Part shown: positions 1 to 7,042 of the stretch, piece after piece
Numbering within the stretch: the first letter of the stretch is position 1
Layout: each line of letters opens with the position of its first letter
Assembly (NCBI GenBank): GCA_950063125.1
Contig: CATLZI010000051.1
Coordinates: 1 to 11,123, forward strand
From: an uncultured Porticoccus sp.
GTDB lineage: Bacteria; Pseudomonadota; Gammaproteobacteria; Pseudomonadales; Porticoccaceae
DNA: 11,123 nucleotides
Reading direction: 5' to 3'
Notes under the pieces: model-generated
The model's input: only the letters and a program-made list of their open reading frames with translations
Database searches by the model: none
Told to the model about the DNA's origin: nothing
Translations under genes and position numbers: made by a program

Positions 1-1838
1 TTATCGAACATGTCTTCAGTGGTAATACACTGCTTGTCACGCTTAACAATGGCATCCGGGCCGAGGTGTTTTTCGTATTCACAGAGTGAAGGATCACGGT
101 CCTGACCAAGTGGCAGAGATTTACCTTCGGCGATACGCTCTTTCAGGCCGGTGTTATGAGCCTCAAAACGGTAGCCGGTAGCTGACGGATAACCACCCAT
201 CAAGCCCCAGTCACTGTTCATGTAGCCATTGCCCATGAAGAACATGGTCCAGTCTGCCGAGTTCCAAACCATACGGAGGGTTTCATAACCCAAACCACCG
301 CGGTACTTACCGTAACCGCCAGTATTGGTTTTGATACGACGACCCATGTACAACAGCGGTTCAGCCAGTTCCCAGATCTCGATATCGCCCATGTCACCTT
401 CAGGGTTCCAAATTGCAGCAGCGTGGTTCAGGCCATCTTTCATAGCACAGGCACCAGTACCACAAGCTGCAGTTTCGAAGCTGTTAACCGCGTGAACTTC
501 GCCGTCCTGGTTCACACCACCACCTTGCAACCAGTTACAGGGGTTGGAGTTACCGGCGTTAACTTCTTCCAGATAACCGCGGGCGAAGTACGTACGGCTG
601 ATGCCGCGCCACAAGGAACTCCAGGATGACACCAGGAAGTGCCACGCGTCAGCATGTGCTGTACGGCGGTCTTTCGGGTTGGTCCAGGTACCTGCAGGGC
701 AACGGAACTCAGTCGCATAACGAGGGCCATCATTGATACGTTCGGTAGGAACCAGAGACTGGGTCATCATCACCCAGATACCGGAGGTGAACGCAGTGGG
801 GTTAGTGGTATAGGTGTGCCCGCCCCAGCGGCTGGAACCTTCGAAATCAAGACGCCAGGTGCCATTGGCTTTCACGGTGATTTCGCAAGGGGCGTGCATG
901 ATCGAGTCCATTTTTGCAAAAGTAGACGGTACATGGACATCCGGGTGGCTGTAAGGAACGTCGACAAATGCAACTGTCTTCACTGTACCGGGCACACACA
1001 TTGCCTTGATACGCTTGACCAGGCCACGGCGACCGTCTTCAATCACCTCATACATGAATTTTTCAACGGCTTCCACACCTTCTTCTTCAATAACTTCAGT
1101 AAGCATTTTGCGGATCATGTGGCAGCCGGCAATACGGGTTTTCTCATCGAGAATCCAGTATTTGGTCGTACGAATATTACGTTGACTTTCGTGCAGATAG
1201 TCACGCAGAGGGGTATCGTTGATACCTGTTTTGCGACAGCTGATCTGAATGCCATCACCAAAACGCTGGATTTGGCCATTTGACATGGAACCAGGACCCA
1301 CGGCACCAGTATCAATTACGTGAGTCATGCCGCCGACCCAGCCTCTCAGGTATCCATCATAGAAGATGGGTACGATAGTTGCGATATCACAGGGGTGAAC
1401 GTTACCAACCTGACAATCGTTGTTGGTGAACATGTCACCATCGGCGATACCGGGGTTGCTTTCCCAGTCATTCTGGATCATGTATTTGATCGCTGCACCC
1501 ATGGTACCCACGTGAATGATAATACCTGTAGAGGTGGCAACACAGTCACCGGCAGGGTTGTACAGGGTAAAGCAAAGTTCACCTTCCTGTTCAACAATGG
1601 GCGATGCGGCAATTTTCTTGGCCACTTCACGAGAGTTAACCAAACCCGCACGAACTTTGGAGAAGATACGCTCGTAACCGATTGGATCTTTTTCCTTAAA
1701 TTCGAGGGTTTCGTGACCGTTATAGAAACCAGTTTTGGCTGTACGCTCCTGAATGGCATTACGGTGGTCGTTTAGAGTCAAGCCGCTTTCAAGCAGTTGA
1801 CCGTGGGTGTTACCCAACGCATTTTTCATAATAGTCAT
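1..1838 (-). CDS. acxB: Acetone carboxylase alpha subunit (HyuB-type), 3' end cut by window edge
   Basis: The frame is open from an ATG at 1838 to the left edge: 612 codons with no stop. The family is usually about 770-780 aa, so roughly the last 160 residues are missing. The product belongs to the hydantoinase B/oxoprolinase superfamily. With the beta and gamma subunits it forms cytoplasmic acetone carboxylase (acetone + bicarbonate + ATP to acetoacetate). The metal-site block is visible: NDCQVGNVHPCD around residues 140-151, with H148 and D151, then H173 in a GGMTH segment. From memory of the Xanthobacter autotrophicus enzyme, the equivalent His/Asp/His triad binds Mn. The start at 1838 is chosen because AGAGGAA lies 5 nt upstream; a second in-frame ATG at 1829 is too far from it. 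It follows acxA by 73 bp on the same strand, matching the known acxA-acxB-acxC order. Codons favour GGT, CGT, AAC and ATC, as in highly expressed genes. A related ketone carboxylase (butanone, acetophenone) cannot be excluded. Confidence 0.92.
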   Translation of the reverse strand, partial: MTIMKNALGNTHGQLLESGLTLNDHRNAIQERTAKTGFYNGHETLEFKEKDPIGYERIFSKVRAGLVNSREVAKKIAASPIVEQEGELCFTLYNPAGDCVATSTGIIIHVGTMGAAIKYMIQNDWESNPGIADGDMFTNNDCQVGNVHPCDIATIVPIFYDGYLRGWVGGMTHVIDTGAVGPGSMSNGQIQRFGDGIQISCRKTGINDTPLRDYLHESQRNIRTTKYWILDEKTRIAGCHMIRKMLTEVIEEEGVEAVEKFMYEVIEDGRRGLVKRIKAMCVPGTVKTVAFVDVPYSHPDVHVPSTFAKMDSIMHAPCEITVKANGTWRLDFEGSSRWGGHTYTTNPTAFTSGIWVMMTQSLVPTERINDGPRYATEFRCPAGTWTNPKDRRTAHADAWHFLVSSWSSLWRGISRTYFARGYLEEVNAGNSNPCNWLQGGGVNQDGEVHAVNSFETAACGTGACAMKDGLNHAAAIWNPEGDMGDIEIWELAEPLLYMGRRIKTNTGGYGKYRGGLGYETLRMVWNSADWTMFFMGNGYMNSDWGLMGGYPSATGYRFEAHNTGLKERIAEGKSLPLGQDRDPSLCEYEKHLGPDAIVKRDKQCITTEDMFD

Positions 1839-1843
1839 AATTA

Positions 1844-1850
1844 TTCCTCT
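1844..1850 (-). promoter_or_regulatory. Ribosome binding site of acxB
   Basis: On the minus strand AGAGGAA lies 5 nt before the ATG at 1838. It decides the start in favour of this ATG rather than the next in-frame ATG at 1829. The 73-bp acxA-acxB spacer (1839-1911) shows no convincing promoter or terminator, so the two genes are probably cotranscribed. Confidence 0.75.
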
Positions 1851-1911
1851 GTATCTTTTTCGTCTATGTAATCGACGTTAGCAGTTATCTTTAATAGATA
1901 TTCGCTATTTA

Positions 1912-4053
1912 TTAAACCTCGATCAGGTGGAACAGACGGTGCCCATCCAACCAAGTTTCAAAGCCAGTCGGGATTACATATGTAGTTGCATCAGACTCAA
2001 TAACGGCTGGTCCGGTTATTCTGTTACCGGGTAACAGGCTTTCCATTTTGTAGAGTTTTGCAGTAACCCATTTACGACCATAGTAGAACGGACGTTCTCC
2101 AATTACTGCTTCAGCTGGAGGATTCGGACCGGCATCTGGTTCAGAAGGAATGCTTGGCTTCTTGGTTTCAACAGATCCACGCATGATAGCAGCAGTCACA
2201 CCAAACCCAAGCTCAGGTGAACGAGCAGCGTCGGCATATACCCGGCCATAGGTTTCATCAAAAGTGGCAACCAGCTTATCCCAGTCTTCCGGAGAACCGA
2301 TATCGGAAAGTGGTGAGCTCATTTCCAGGTCGTTCAGCTGACCCAGATACTGCATGCGGTAACCTGGGGTGAGGGTGACGTCATCTTCGGTAAACCCGTT
2401 AATCTTGAACTCTTCCATTACTTTGTCTGCCAGCTCTTTCCAGCAAGCACCCAAGGTGTTCACAGCTTCCTGCTTTTCGGCAGTTGTCGAGTCTTTGGTG
2501 ATACCGATATCTGTACTCTTATCATAGCGGTATTCAAAGTCTGCAGTAGCACAACCAAATGCAGAGAAACCAGCAGCCCAAGCAGGAACGATAGTTTCTT
2601 TAAAGCCGAGACCCATGGTATAGCCATAGGCGTGAACCGGACCACCACCACCGTATGAGAAGCATACGAAGTCACTGGGGCTGTAGCCCTTGGCACTGAT
2701 CATGGCGCGCAAATGCTGACGCAAGGAAAGGTCCAGCAGCTCAATAACGCCCGCCGCTGCATCTTCCAGGGACATACCAAGCGGATCAGCGATCTGTTCT
2801 TTGACGCACTGCTTAGCACGTGGAACGTCCAGCTCAAGAATACCGCCGAGGAAGTTATCGGGGTTCAGGTAACCCAGGATGATGTGACAGTCAGTTACAG
2901 ATACTGTGTCAACACCACCAGCAGGCCAGCAAGTACCAACGCGATAACCGGCACTATCTGGGCCGAGTTTCAGGGAGTTACTGTAGGGATCGATACGAAC
3001 GAAGCTACCTGCACCCGCACCAATAGTATCCATGGATACCAGCGGCAGAGACAGAACCAGTCGAGCACAATCGCCGTCCTGATGCATGGACACTTTGCCC
3101 TTAACAATCAGCGCCATGTCGAAACTGGTACCACCGATGTCAGAACAGGCAACGTTTTCGTAACCGAGCTGCTCAGCGAGGTAACGAGAGCCCATCACAC
3201 CACCGATAGGGCCGGACACCAGTGTACGAGCCAGTTCTTTAGCCTTCCAGCTGATGGTACCGCCGTGGCTGGCCATTACGCGCACGTCATATTTAGCACC
3301 GACGTCTTTCATGCGCTGGCTAAGGTTAGCCAAAATTTTGCGTGAAGGCTCGGCAGCGTAGGCTTCCAACAACGTGGTGTTGGTACGGTGAGTTTCTTTA
3401 CGAACCGGGTAGTAGTCGACAGAAGCAAATACCGGAATGTTAGAGCCCATCTCTTTGATAACTTCAAGACACACATCGCGAACTGCGCGTTCATGCGTAC
3501 CATTAAGGTAAGAGCTCAGGAAGCTGATCACAATTGCTTTACAGCCTTGTTCGACCAACTCACGGGCAGCTTCACGGGCCTCATGCAGACGAACGGGAAT
3601 TACCACACCGCCTTTGGAGTCAACACGCTCGGTAACACCGCGAGTGTCATGGATGTGCGCCAGAGGCTCATCATAACGGTGGGTGTTGAGGTGGAGACGG
3701 TCTTCAAATGCATAACCCAGATAACACTGGATAGCACGACCCATGCGATGGAAGTCTTCAAAGCCCTTACTTACGATCAGACCAGTGCGAAGACCCTTGC
3801 GACCTACAACGCGGTTAAGCATCGCGGTACCAGAGAATACGCAGGTGACCATTTGCGGGAAGACTTCTTCAGGAGTTGTGTCCCAGTGAGCCAGTGCATC
3901 AACACTGGACGTCAGCACCGCGTTGGCTTCATCGACGTCACTTTGTGCTTTACCGACGACGAAGGTGCCATCTGCACGCACAAAAAAAGTATCGGTCATC
4001 GTGCCGCCGGCATCGATACCCAGAACTTCAACGGGATTGGTTAAATCATTCAA
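1912..4053 (-). CDS. acxA: Acetone carboxylase beta subunit (HyuA-type, ATP-binding)
   Basis: This 713-aa protein has the full length expected for the acetone carboxylase beta subunit (about 717 aa in known members). It is in the hydantoinase A/oxoprolinase family with an actin/Hsp70-like ATPase fold. Visible motifs are the phosphate-binding IDAGGTMTD at 13-21, SGPIGGVMG at 280-288, SDIGGTSFDMAL at 304-315, MDTIGAGAGSF at 341-351 and SYGGGGP at 466-472. In characterised enzymes this subunit uses ATP to activate substrates by phosphorylation, and the alpha subunit completes carboxylation to acetoacetate. The start is a TTG at 4053: AGAGGA sits 7 nt upstream, an in-frame TAA lies just before that at about 4066, and the ATG overlapping the TTG is out of frame. 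The gene is first in the acx operon, about 100 nt below a perfect sigma-54 promoter. Codon bias is the same as in acxB. The exact ketone substrate is inferred from family and context. Confidence 0.94.
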   Translation of the reverse strand: MNDLTNPVEVLGIDAGGTMTDTFFVRADGTFVVGKAQSDVDEANAVLTSSVDALAHWDTTPEEVFPQMVTCVFSGTAMLNRVVGRKGLRTGLIVSKGFEDFHRMGRAIQCYLGYAFEDRLHLNTHRYDEPLAHIHDTRGVTERVDSKGGVVIPVRLHEAREAARELVEQGCKAIVISFLSSYLNGTHERAVRDVCLEVIKEMGSNIPVFASVDYYPVRKETHRTNTTLLEAYAAEPSRKILANLSQRMKDVGAKYDVRVMASHGGTISWKAKELARTLVSGPIGGVMGSRYLAEQLGYENVACSDIGGTSFDMALIVKGKVSMHQDGDCARLVLSLPLVSMDTIGAGAGSFVRIDPYSNSLKLGPDSAGYRVGTCWPAGGVDTVSVTDCHIILGYLNPDNFLGGILELDVPRAKQCVKEQIADPLGMSLEDAAAGVIELLDLSLRQHLRAMISAKGYSPSDFVCFSYGGGGPVHAYGYTMGLGFKETIVPAWAAGFSAFGCATADFEYRYDKSTDIGITKDSTTAEKQEAVNTLGACWKELADKVMEEFKINGFTEDDVTLTPGYRMQYLGQLNDLEMSSPLSDIGSPEDWDKLVATFDETYGRVYADAARSPELGFGVTAAIMRGSVETKKPSIPSEPDAGPNPPAEAVIGERPFYYGRKWVTAKLYKMESLLPGNRITGPAVIESDATTYVIPTGFETWLDGHRLFHLIEV

Positions 4054-4060
4054 GTGTATA

Positions 4061-4066
4061 TCCTCT
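4061..4066 (-). promoter_or_regulatory. Ribosome binding site of acxA (supports a TTG start)
   Basis: AGAGGA on the minus strand is spaced 7 nt from TTG at 4053. The frame is closed immediately upstream by TAA, so no longer ATG- or GTG-initiated version is possible. Confidence 0.75.
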
Positions 4067-4166
4067 TATGTTGATTACTTCTACCCCTGCCCAACTTATT
4101 TGATTTGCTTCTTATAGTTAATACTACAAATCATTCGTGGACTGAGGAGCCCTCGCATACGACTAT

Positions 4167-4182
4167 AGCAATAGCCGTGCCA
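4167..4182 (-). promoter_or_regulatory. Sigma-54 (-24/-12) promoter of the acx operon
   Basis: Read on the minus strand the site is TGGCACGGCTATTGCT. It matches the sigma-54 consensus TGGCACRNNNNTTGCW at every defined position, with the invariant GG and GC in correct register. Counting from the GC at -12 puts the start of transcription near 4156, giving a leader of about 103 nt to the acxA TTG. It points at acxA, and the divergent gene encodes a sigma-54 activator with an intact GAFTGA loop. The promoter should therefore be silent unless AcxR is active. Confidence 0.9.
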
Positions 4183-4221
4183 ATAAAAATTTATTGTTAA
4201 ATTTTATTATGTTATAAGAAA

Positions 4222-4234
4222 TATCAAATTAATG
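4222..4234 (+). promoter_or_regulatory. Possible IHF site between activator sites and sigma-54 promoter
   Basis: TATCAAATTAATG fits the IHF consensus WATCAANNNNTTR with one mismatch. It sits about 70 bp upstream of the predicted acxA start, between the promoter and the nearest inverted repeat. That is where IHF bending would help a sigma-54 activator touch the polymerase. Such near matches also occur by chance in AT-rich DNA. Confidence 0.35.
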
Positions 4235-4246
4235 TTTAGCGGAAAC

Positions 4247-4258
4247 CGACTATAATCG
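4247..4258. repeat. Inverted repeat, candidate AcxR binding site (proximal)
   Basis: CGACTATAATCG is a 12-bp near-palindrome in which only one pair breaks the symmetry. It is centred about 97 bp upstream of the predicted acxA transcription start, a usual distance for upstream activating sequences of sigma-54 activators. The same half-elements recur at 4160-4167 (CGACTATA), 4337-4344 (TGACTATA) and 4468-4488. Binding by AcxR is an inference. Confidence 0.5.
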
Positions 4259-4467
4259 TTCGAATATCAGTCGCCGGCCGGACATTAATCGAACTGGATT
4301 AAAACACGGCTTAATGGTTCATGTCTACGATATTGCTGACTATATAGACCCTCTGGCCAACAGAAACCAAGGCTTTTAGTGCCACCTGGACCATTATTGC
4401 AAACCACTTGTAATTGAATGACTTGCGAGTGATTATATTTAATGAGGCCTAAAATCCATAAACGTCC

Positions 4468-4488
4468 TATAATCGTACAACGACTATT
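4468..4488. repeat. Inverted repeat, candidate AcxR binding site (distal, near acxR)
   Basis: The half-sites TATAATCGT (4468-4476) and ACGACTATT (4480-4488) are inverted around a 3-bp centre and match at 7 of 9 positions. The left half repeats exactly the 9 bases at 4251-4259. The site lies 33 bp before the acxR ATG and about 320 bp from the acxA start. It could be a remote enhancer for acxA, a site for autoregulation of acxR, or both. Confidence 0.5.
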
Positions 4489-4521
4489 TTCATAATAACA
4501 ACCCGGTGAGATAAGAGTGTC

Positions 4522-6492
4522 ATGAGTTATGAACCTTCCCTTAAGGGGTCCACTGCCGTTTCGCACCCGACGCGGGTTGCTTCTGCACGCGAGAAGCTTC
4601 TGACAGACGGAAACCTGCCGGACAATACCGTTCGATCAGTCATTGAGGCTTCCTGGCAGCGTTGCGTAACAAGCCAGGTTGATCCGCTAATTGCAAAACG
4701 GGCACTGGAGCTCAGCGGTGAAGAACTGACGGGAATCAGACGACAGCACCGAGAACTGCTCTCCGCATCCGAAATCATCATGCGCGAGGCCAAAGAACTA
4801 CTGGCAGAATCCGGCACCATCATGCACCTTGTAACGCCCTCCGGAATGATACTGGATTACGAAGGAGATCCCGACACACTGGAACTGGCCAACAATTACA
4901 GCTTAATCCCGGGTGCCAACTGGAACGAGCAGGCAGCAGGAACAAACGCCATCGGCACTGCACTGAACATTGGCGCACCTGTGCAGGTCCACGCATTTGA
5001 ACATTTCTGTGAAAACATAAGCCGCTGGACTTGCTCTGCGGCCGTTATTCGTGACCCGTTCGAGAAACGCCTGCTTGGCGCACTGAATATTTCAGGTTTG
5101 AAAAACACATTGCATGATTACTGCCTGGCACTGGCCATTTCCGGTGCTCGCAGAATTGAAGGTCAGTTTGCACAACTCAAACTTGCGAAGAGGGACCTTC
5201 TGCTCGGCACAACCATTGATCATTTTGCCTCTTCAGGAAATGATGGCGTACTGCTGTTTGATATGGATGGCAAATTGGTTCGCACCAACACTATGGCTGA
5301 CAAGGTTCTGGCGGCCAGGGGTATAAGAATCAATCTGACGCCATACAACCCCATTCTGACACTTAACAGTGAGGGAGCGTACACTCCCGAACAGGATACC
5401 GCACTCAATCAGATAGACCAGCAATGGGTTCAGCCTGTCACCCACCAGGGAGAGCAAATTGGTTACCTGGCCGTCATTCCTCTCCCCGCCCGCTCGTCAC
5501 AGAGAGTATCTGGCAACCCGACCACCATCCCGCCCCCCTCTAAATCTACCGGTTTTTTCCGCCTGGTAGGGCAGAGCGCCCCTTTCCTGAAAGCAGTTCA
5601 GCAAGCGAAGCGGGTTGCCAAAGCACCCATACCCGTTCTGCTCCAGGGCGAAACGGGGGTTGGCAAGGAGCTTTTTGCCAGGGCGATGCACGAAGAGGGA
5701 CCATCCAACACAGGCGAATTTGTTGCGCTCAACTGTGGCGGACTTTCCAGGGATCTTCTGGCAAGCGAACTGTTTGGGCACATTGAAGGCGCTTTCACCG
5801 GCGCCCGTCGCGGCGGCATGATTGGTAAAATAGAAGCCGCTAACGGCGGCACACTGTTTCTGGATGAGATAGGCGAGATGCCCTTTGACCTCCAGCCAAT
5901 GTTTCTCCGGGTACTCCAAGAATCTGAAATCTGCCGGGTAGGCGACACCAGACCACGCAAGGTCAACTTCAGGCTGATAGCCGCCACCAACCGGGATCTG
6001 GCTCAGGAAGTGGCGGAAGGTCGCTTCAGGATGGATCTTTACTACCGAATCTCGTCAATGACACTGACGGTGCCGCCATTGCGGGAGCGAACCGGAGATG
6101 TCTCACTGCTCGCTCACAATATTTTCGCCCACCTGCTGGAACAGCATTCTGGCGACCAGAAACGACTCAGCAAGCCATTGCTCGATCTACTCGAAAAGCA
6201 TAGTTGGCCGGGCAATATTCGCGAACTGGGCAACCTGATTACCGCCGCTTTCTTTCTCTCCGATCGCGAAGAACTGGGACCGGAAGACCTCCCCAAGGAT
6301 TTCCTTGCCGCGAATCTGGAGGGCCATGAAGGCGAAGAAGTCTCCAACCCCCTGGATTTTGCCGAAAAAGAGGTGATTATCCGGTCCATTCGCGAACAGG
6401 GCGGCAACCTGACAAAAGTGGCCAAACAGCTGAACATTGCGAAAAGCACCCTGTACATCAAACTGAAAAAATACAATATCAAACGCGCCTGA
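4522..6492 (+). CDS. acxR: AcoR-type sigma-54-dependent activator, acetone catabolism regulator
   Basis: This 656-aa cytoplasmic transcription activator has the AcoR/AcxR layout. The N-terminal sensor region (about 30-215) is GAF-like and includes the family signature WNEQAAGTNAIGTAL at 134-148. A less conserved PAS-like stretch (about 230-320) and a proline-rich linker follow. The AAA+ domain (about 345-580) has Walker A GETGVGKE at 376-383, the sigma-54 contact loop GAFTGA at 423-428, Walker B with DE at 448-449, an arginine-finger region FRMDLYYRI at 502-510 and WPGNIREL at 562-569. A Fis-type helix-turn-helix ends the protein (about 628-650). All key residues are intact, so it should activate transcription. 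It is divergent from acxA, whose promoter is a perfect -24/-12 element; acxR is likewise linked to acx genes in Xanthobacter. The ligand is presumably acetone or a close ketone or alcohol, which is inferred. The ATG at 4522 has only a weak AAGAG nearby. Confidence 0.92.
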   Translation: MSYEPSLKGSTAVSHPTRVASAREKLLTDGNLPDNTVRSVIEASWQRCVTSQVDPLIAKRALELSGEELTGIRRQHRELLSASEIIMREAKELLAESGTIMHLVTPSGMILDYEGDPDTLELANNYSLIPGANWNEQAAGTNAIGTALNIGAPVQVHAFEHFCENISRWTCSAAVIRDPFEKRLLGALNISGLKNTLHDYCLALAISGARRIEGQFAQLKLAKRDLLLGTTIDHFASSGNDGVLLFDMDGKLVRTNTMADKVLAARGIRINLTPYNPILTLNSEGAYTPEQDTALNQIDQQWVQPVTHQGEQIGYLAVIPLPARSSQRVSGNPTTIPPPSKSTGFFRLVGQSAPFLKAVQQAKRVAKAPIPVLLQGETGVGKELFARAMHEEGPSNTGEFVALNCGGLSRDLLASELFGHIEGAFTGARRGGMIGKIEAANGGTLFLDEIGEMPFDLQPMFLRVLQESEICRVGDTRPRKVNFRLIAATNRDLAQEVAEGRFRMDLYYRISSMTLTVPPLRERTGDVSLLAHNIFAHLLEQHSGDQKRLSKPLLDLLEKHSWPGNIRELGNLITAAFFLSDREELGPEDLPKDFLAANLEGHEGEEVSNPLDFAEKEVIIRSIREQGGNLTKVAKQLNIAKSTLYIKLKKYNIKRA

Positions 6493-6517
6493 ATAACCTG
6501 TTTACAGACTCTCTGTG

Positions 6518-6543
6518 AAAAATCCCTGCCACTTTTGGCAGGG
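6518..6543 (-). terminator. Rho-independent terminator of the RND efflux operon
   Basis: CCCTGCCA and TGGCAGGG form a perfect 8-bp GC-rich stem (6524-6531 and 6536-6543) around a 4-nt loop. On the minus strand it is followed by ATTTTT. It lies 25 bp after the stop of the last efflux-operon gene. On the plus strand the hairpin lacks a T-tract, so it would stop acxR transcripts less well, although it sits 31 bp after the acxR stop. Confidence 0.85.
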
Positions 6544-6568
6544 CTCATTAGAGCGCAAACAGGTCCGC

Positions 6569-7039
6569 TTATCTGGTGCCGACATCCTCAAAGGAAAACT
6601 CTCTGGCTACCCTTAGTGTCCGGGTAGCCAGCTGAACCTCCTTGAGGAACAACATCAGTGCAACAATCAACAGTACCAGAGCCAACACGAAGAATCCGAT
6701 AACCAGACCGCCTATGTGCAACTGCCAGAACCCGCCCACAAACAGGCTGACAATTAATACGCAGACCAGCAATCCGGCCGCCGTGCAAAGCCCAATAGAC
6801 CAGTTGGTGACTTTGGTCCTACGCCAAAGAAATTTAAGCTCCTGCTGGCAAATCGCCTTCTGCTCGGGGTCACTCAGGCGAATCTCTCGCTGACCAACGA
6901 CCCTGGCGCGATCAACAATTCGCCCTAGCCGACCGGATATGACATTGAGAAAGCCCGCTATGCCCGCCAACAGAAATACCGGCGCAACCGCCAGTTGAAT
7001 AATCAATGCCAGATCAGTTACCTCAATCATCGAATTCAT
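6569..7039 (-). CDS. DUF2721 family small inner-membrane protein
   Basis: A 156-aa protein of unknown function that resembles the DUF2721 family. Three hydrophobic segments are visible at about 8-34, 80-102 and 108-132. After the first comes the conserved-looking stretch NVISGRLGRIVDRARVVGQ (32-50), and a charged, probably cytoplasmic segment (about 40-79) precedes the second. No signal peptide or catalytic motif was seen. The gene begins 3 nt after the stop of the RND permease, with AGGAG inside the end of the pump gene, so it is probably translationally coupled to it; it is the last gene before the terminator. A second in-frame ATG three codons later could also start it. A role as accessory or stabilising partner of the pump is only suggested by position. 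Confidence 0.8.
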   Translation of the reverse strand: MNSMIEVTDLALIIQLAVAPVFLLAGIAGFLNVISGRLGRIVDRARVVGQREIRLSDPEQKAICQQELKFLWRRTKVTNWSIGLCTAAGLLVCVLIVSLFVGGFWQLHIGGLVIGFFVLALVLLIVALMLFLKEVQLATRTLRVAREFSFEDVGTR

Positions 7040-7042
7040 TTT

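Larger units (their letters stand above)
4054..4521. other. AT-rich divergent regulatory region between acxA and acxR (468 bp)
   Basis: No gene is supported here. On the minus strand it carries the acxA sigma-54 promoter (4167-4182) and a leader of about 100 nt. On both strands it has candidate activator sites (4247-4258, 4468-4488), an IHF-like site (4222-4234) and an inverted pair GTCTA/TAGAC at 4323-4327 and 4345-4349. A short GC-only palindrome, CCGGCCGG at 4274-4281, stands out in the AT-rich surroundings. For acxR no strong sigma-70 promoter is seen. The best guess is TTGAAT (4414-4419) with TTTAAT (4438-4443), spacer 18, which is weak. Confidence 0.8.

Noticed and set aside
1886..1900. 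Inverted repeat TATCT/AGATA in the acxA-acxB spacer
   Set aside because: Only 5 AT-rich pairs with no T-tract, so too weak to be called a terminator or processing hairpin.
639..4044. Long plus-strand frames at 639-1283, 1320-1775, 2713-3345 and 3388-4044
   Set aside because: They lie fully antisense to acxA and acxB, have no recognisable domains, and are explained by the codon bias of those genes.
4369..4386. Second minus-strand TGGCAC motif as another sigma-54 promoter
   Set aside because: No GC dinucleotide at the correct distance for a -12 box.
4387..4400. Possible plus-strand sigma-54 promoter for acxR (TGGACC then TTGC)
   Set aside because: The GG and GC are one base too close together and the -24 box deviates from consensus.
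4285..4566. Minus-strand 93-aa frame between acxA and acxR
   Set aside because: It overlaps the acxR start and the regulatory region, has atypical composition and no visible domain or credible ribosome site.
6501..6519. Small hairpin just after acxR (ACAGA-CTC-TCTGT)
   Set aside because: Short AT-rich stem without a T-tract on the plus strand; the strong hairpin next to it is the better terminator.
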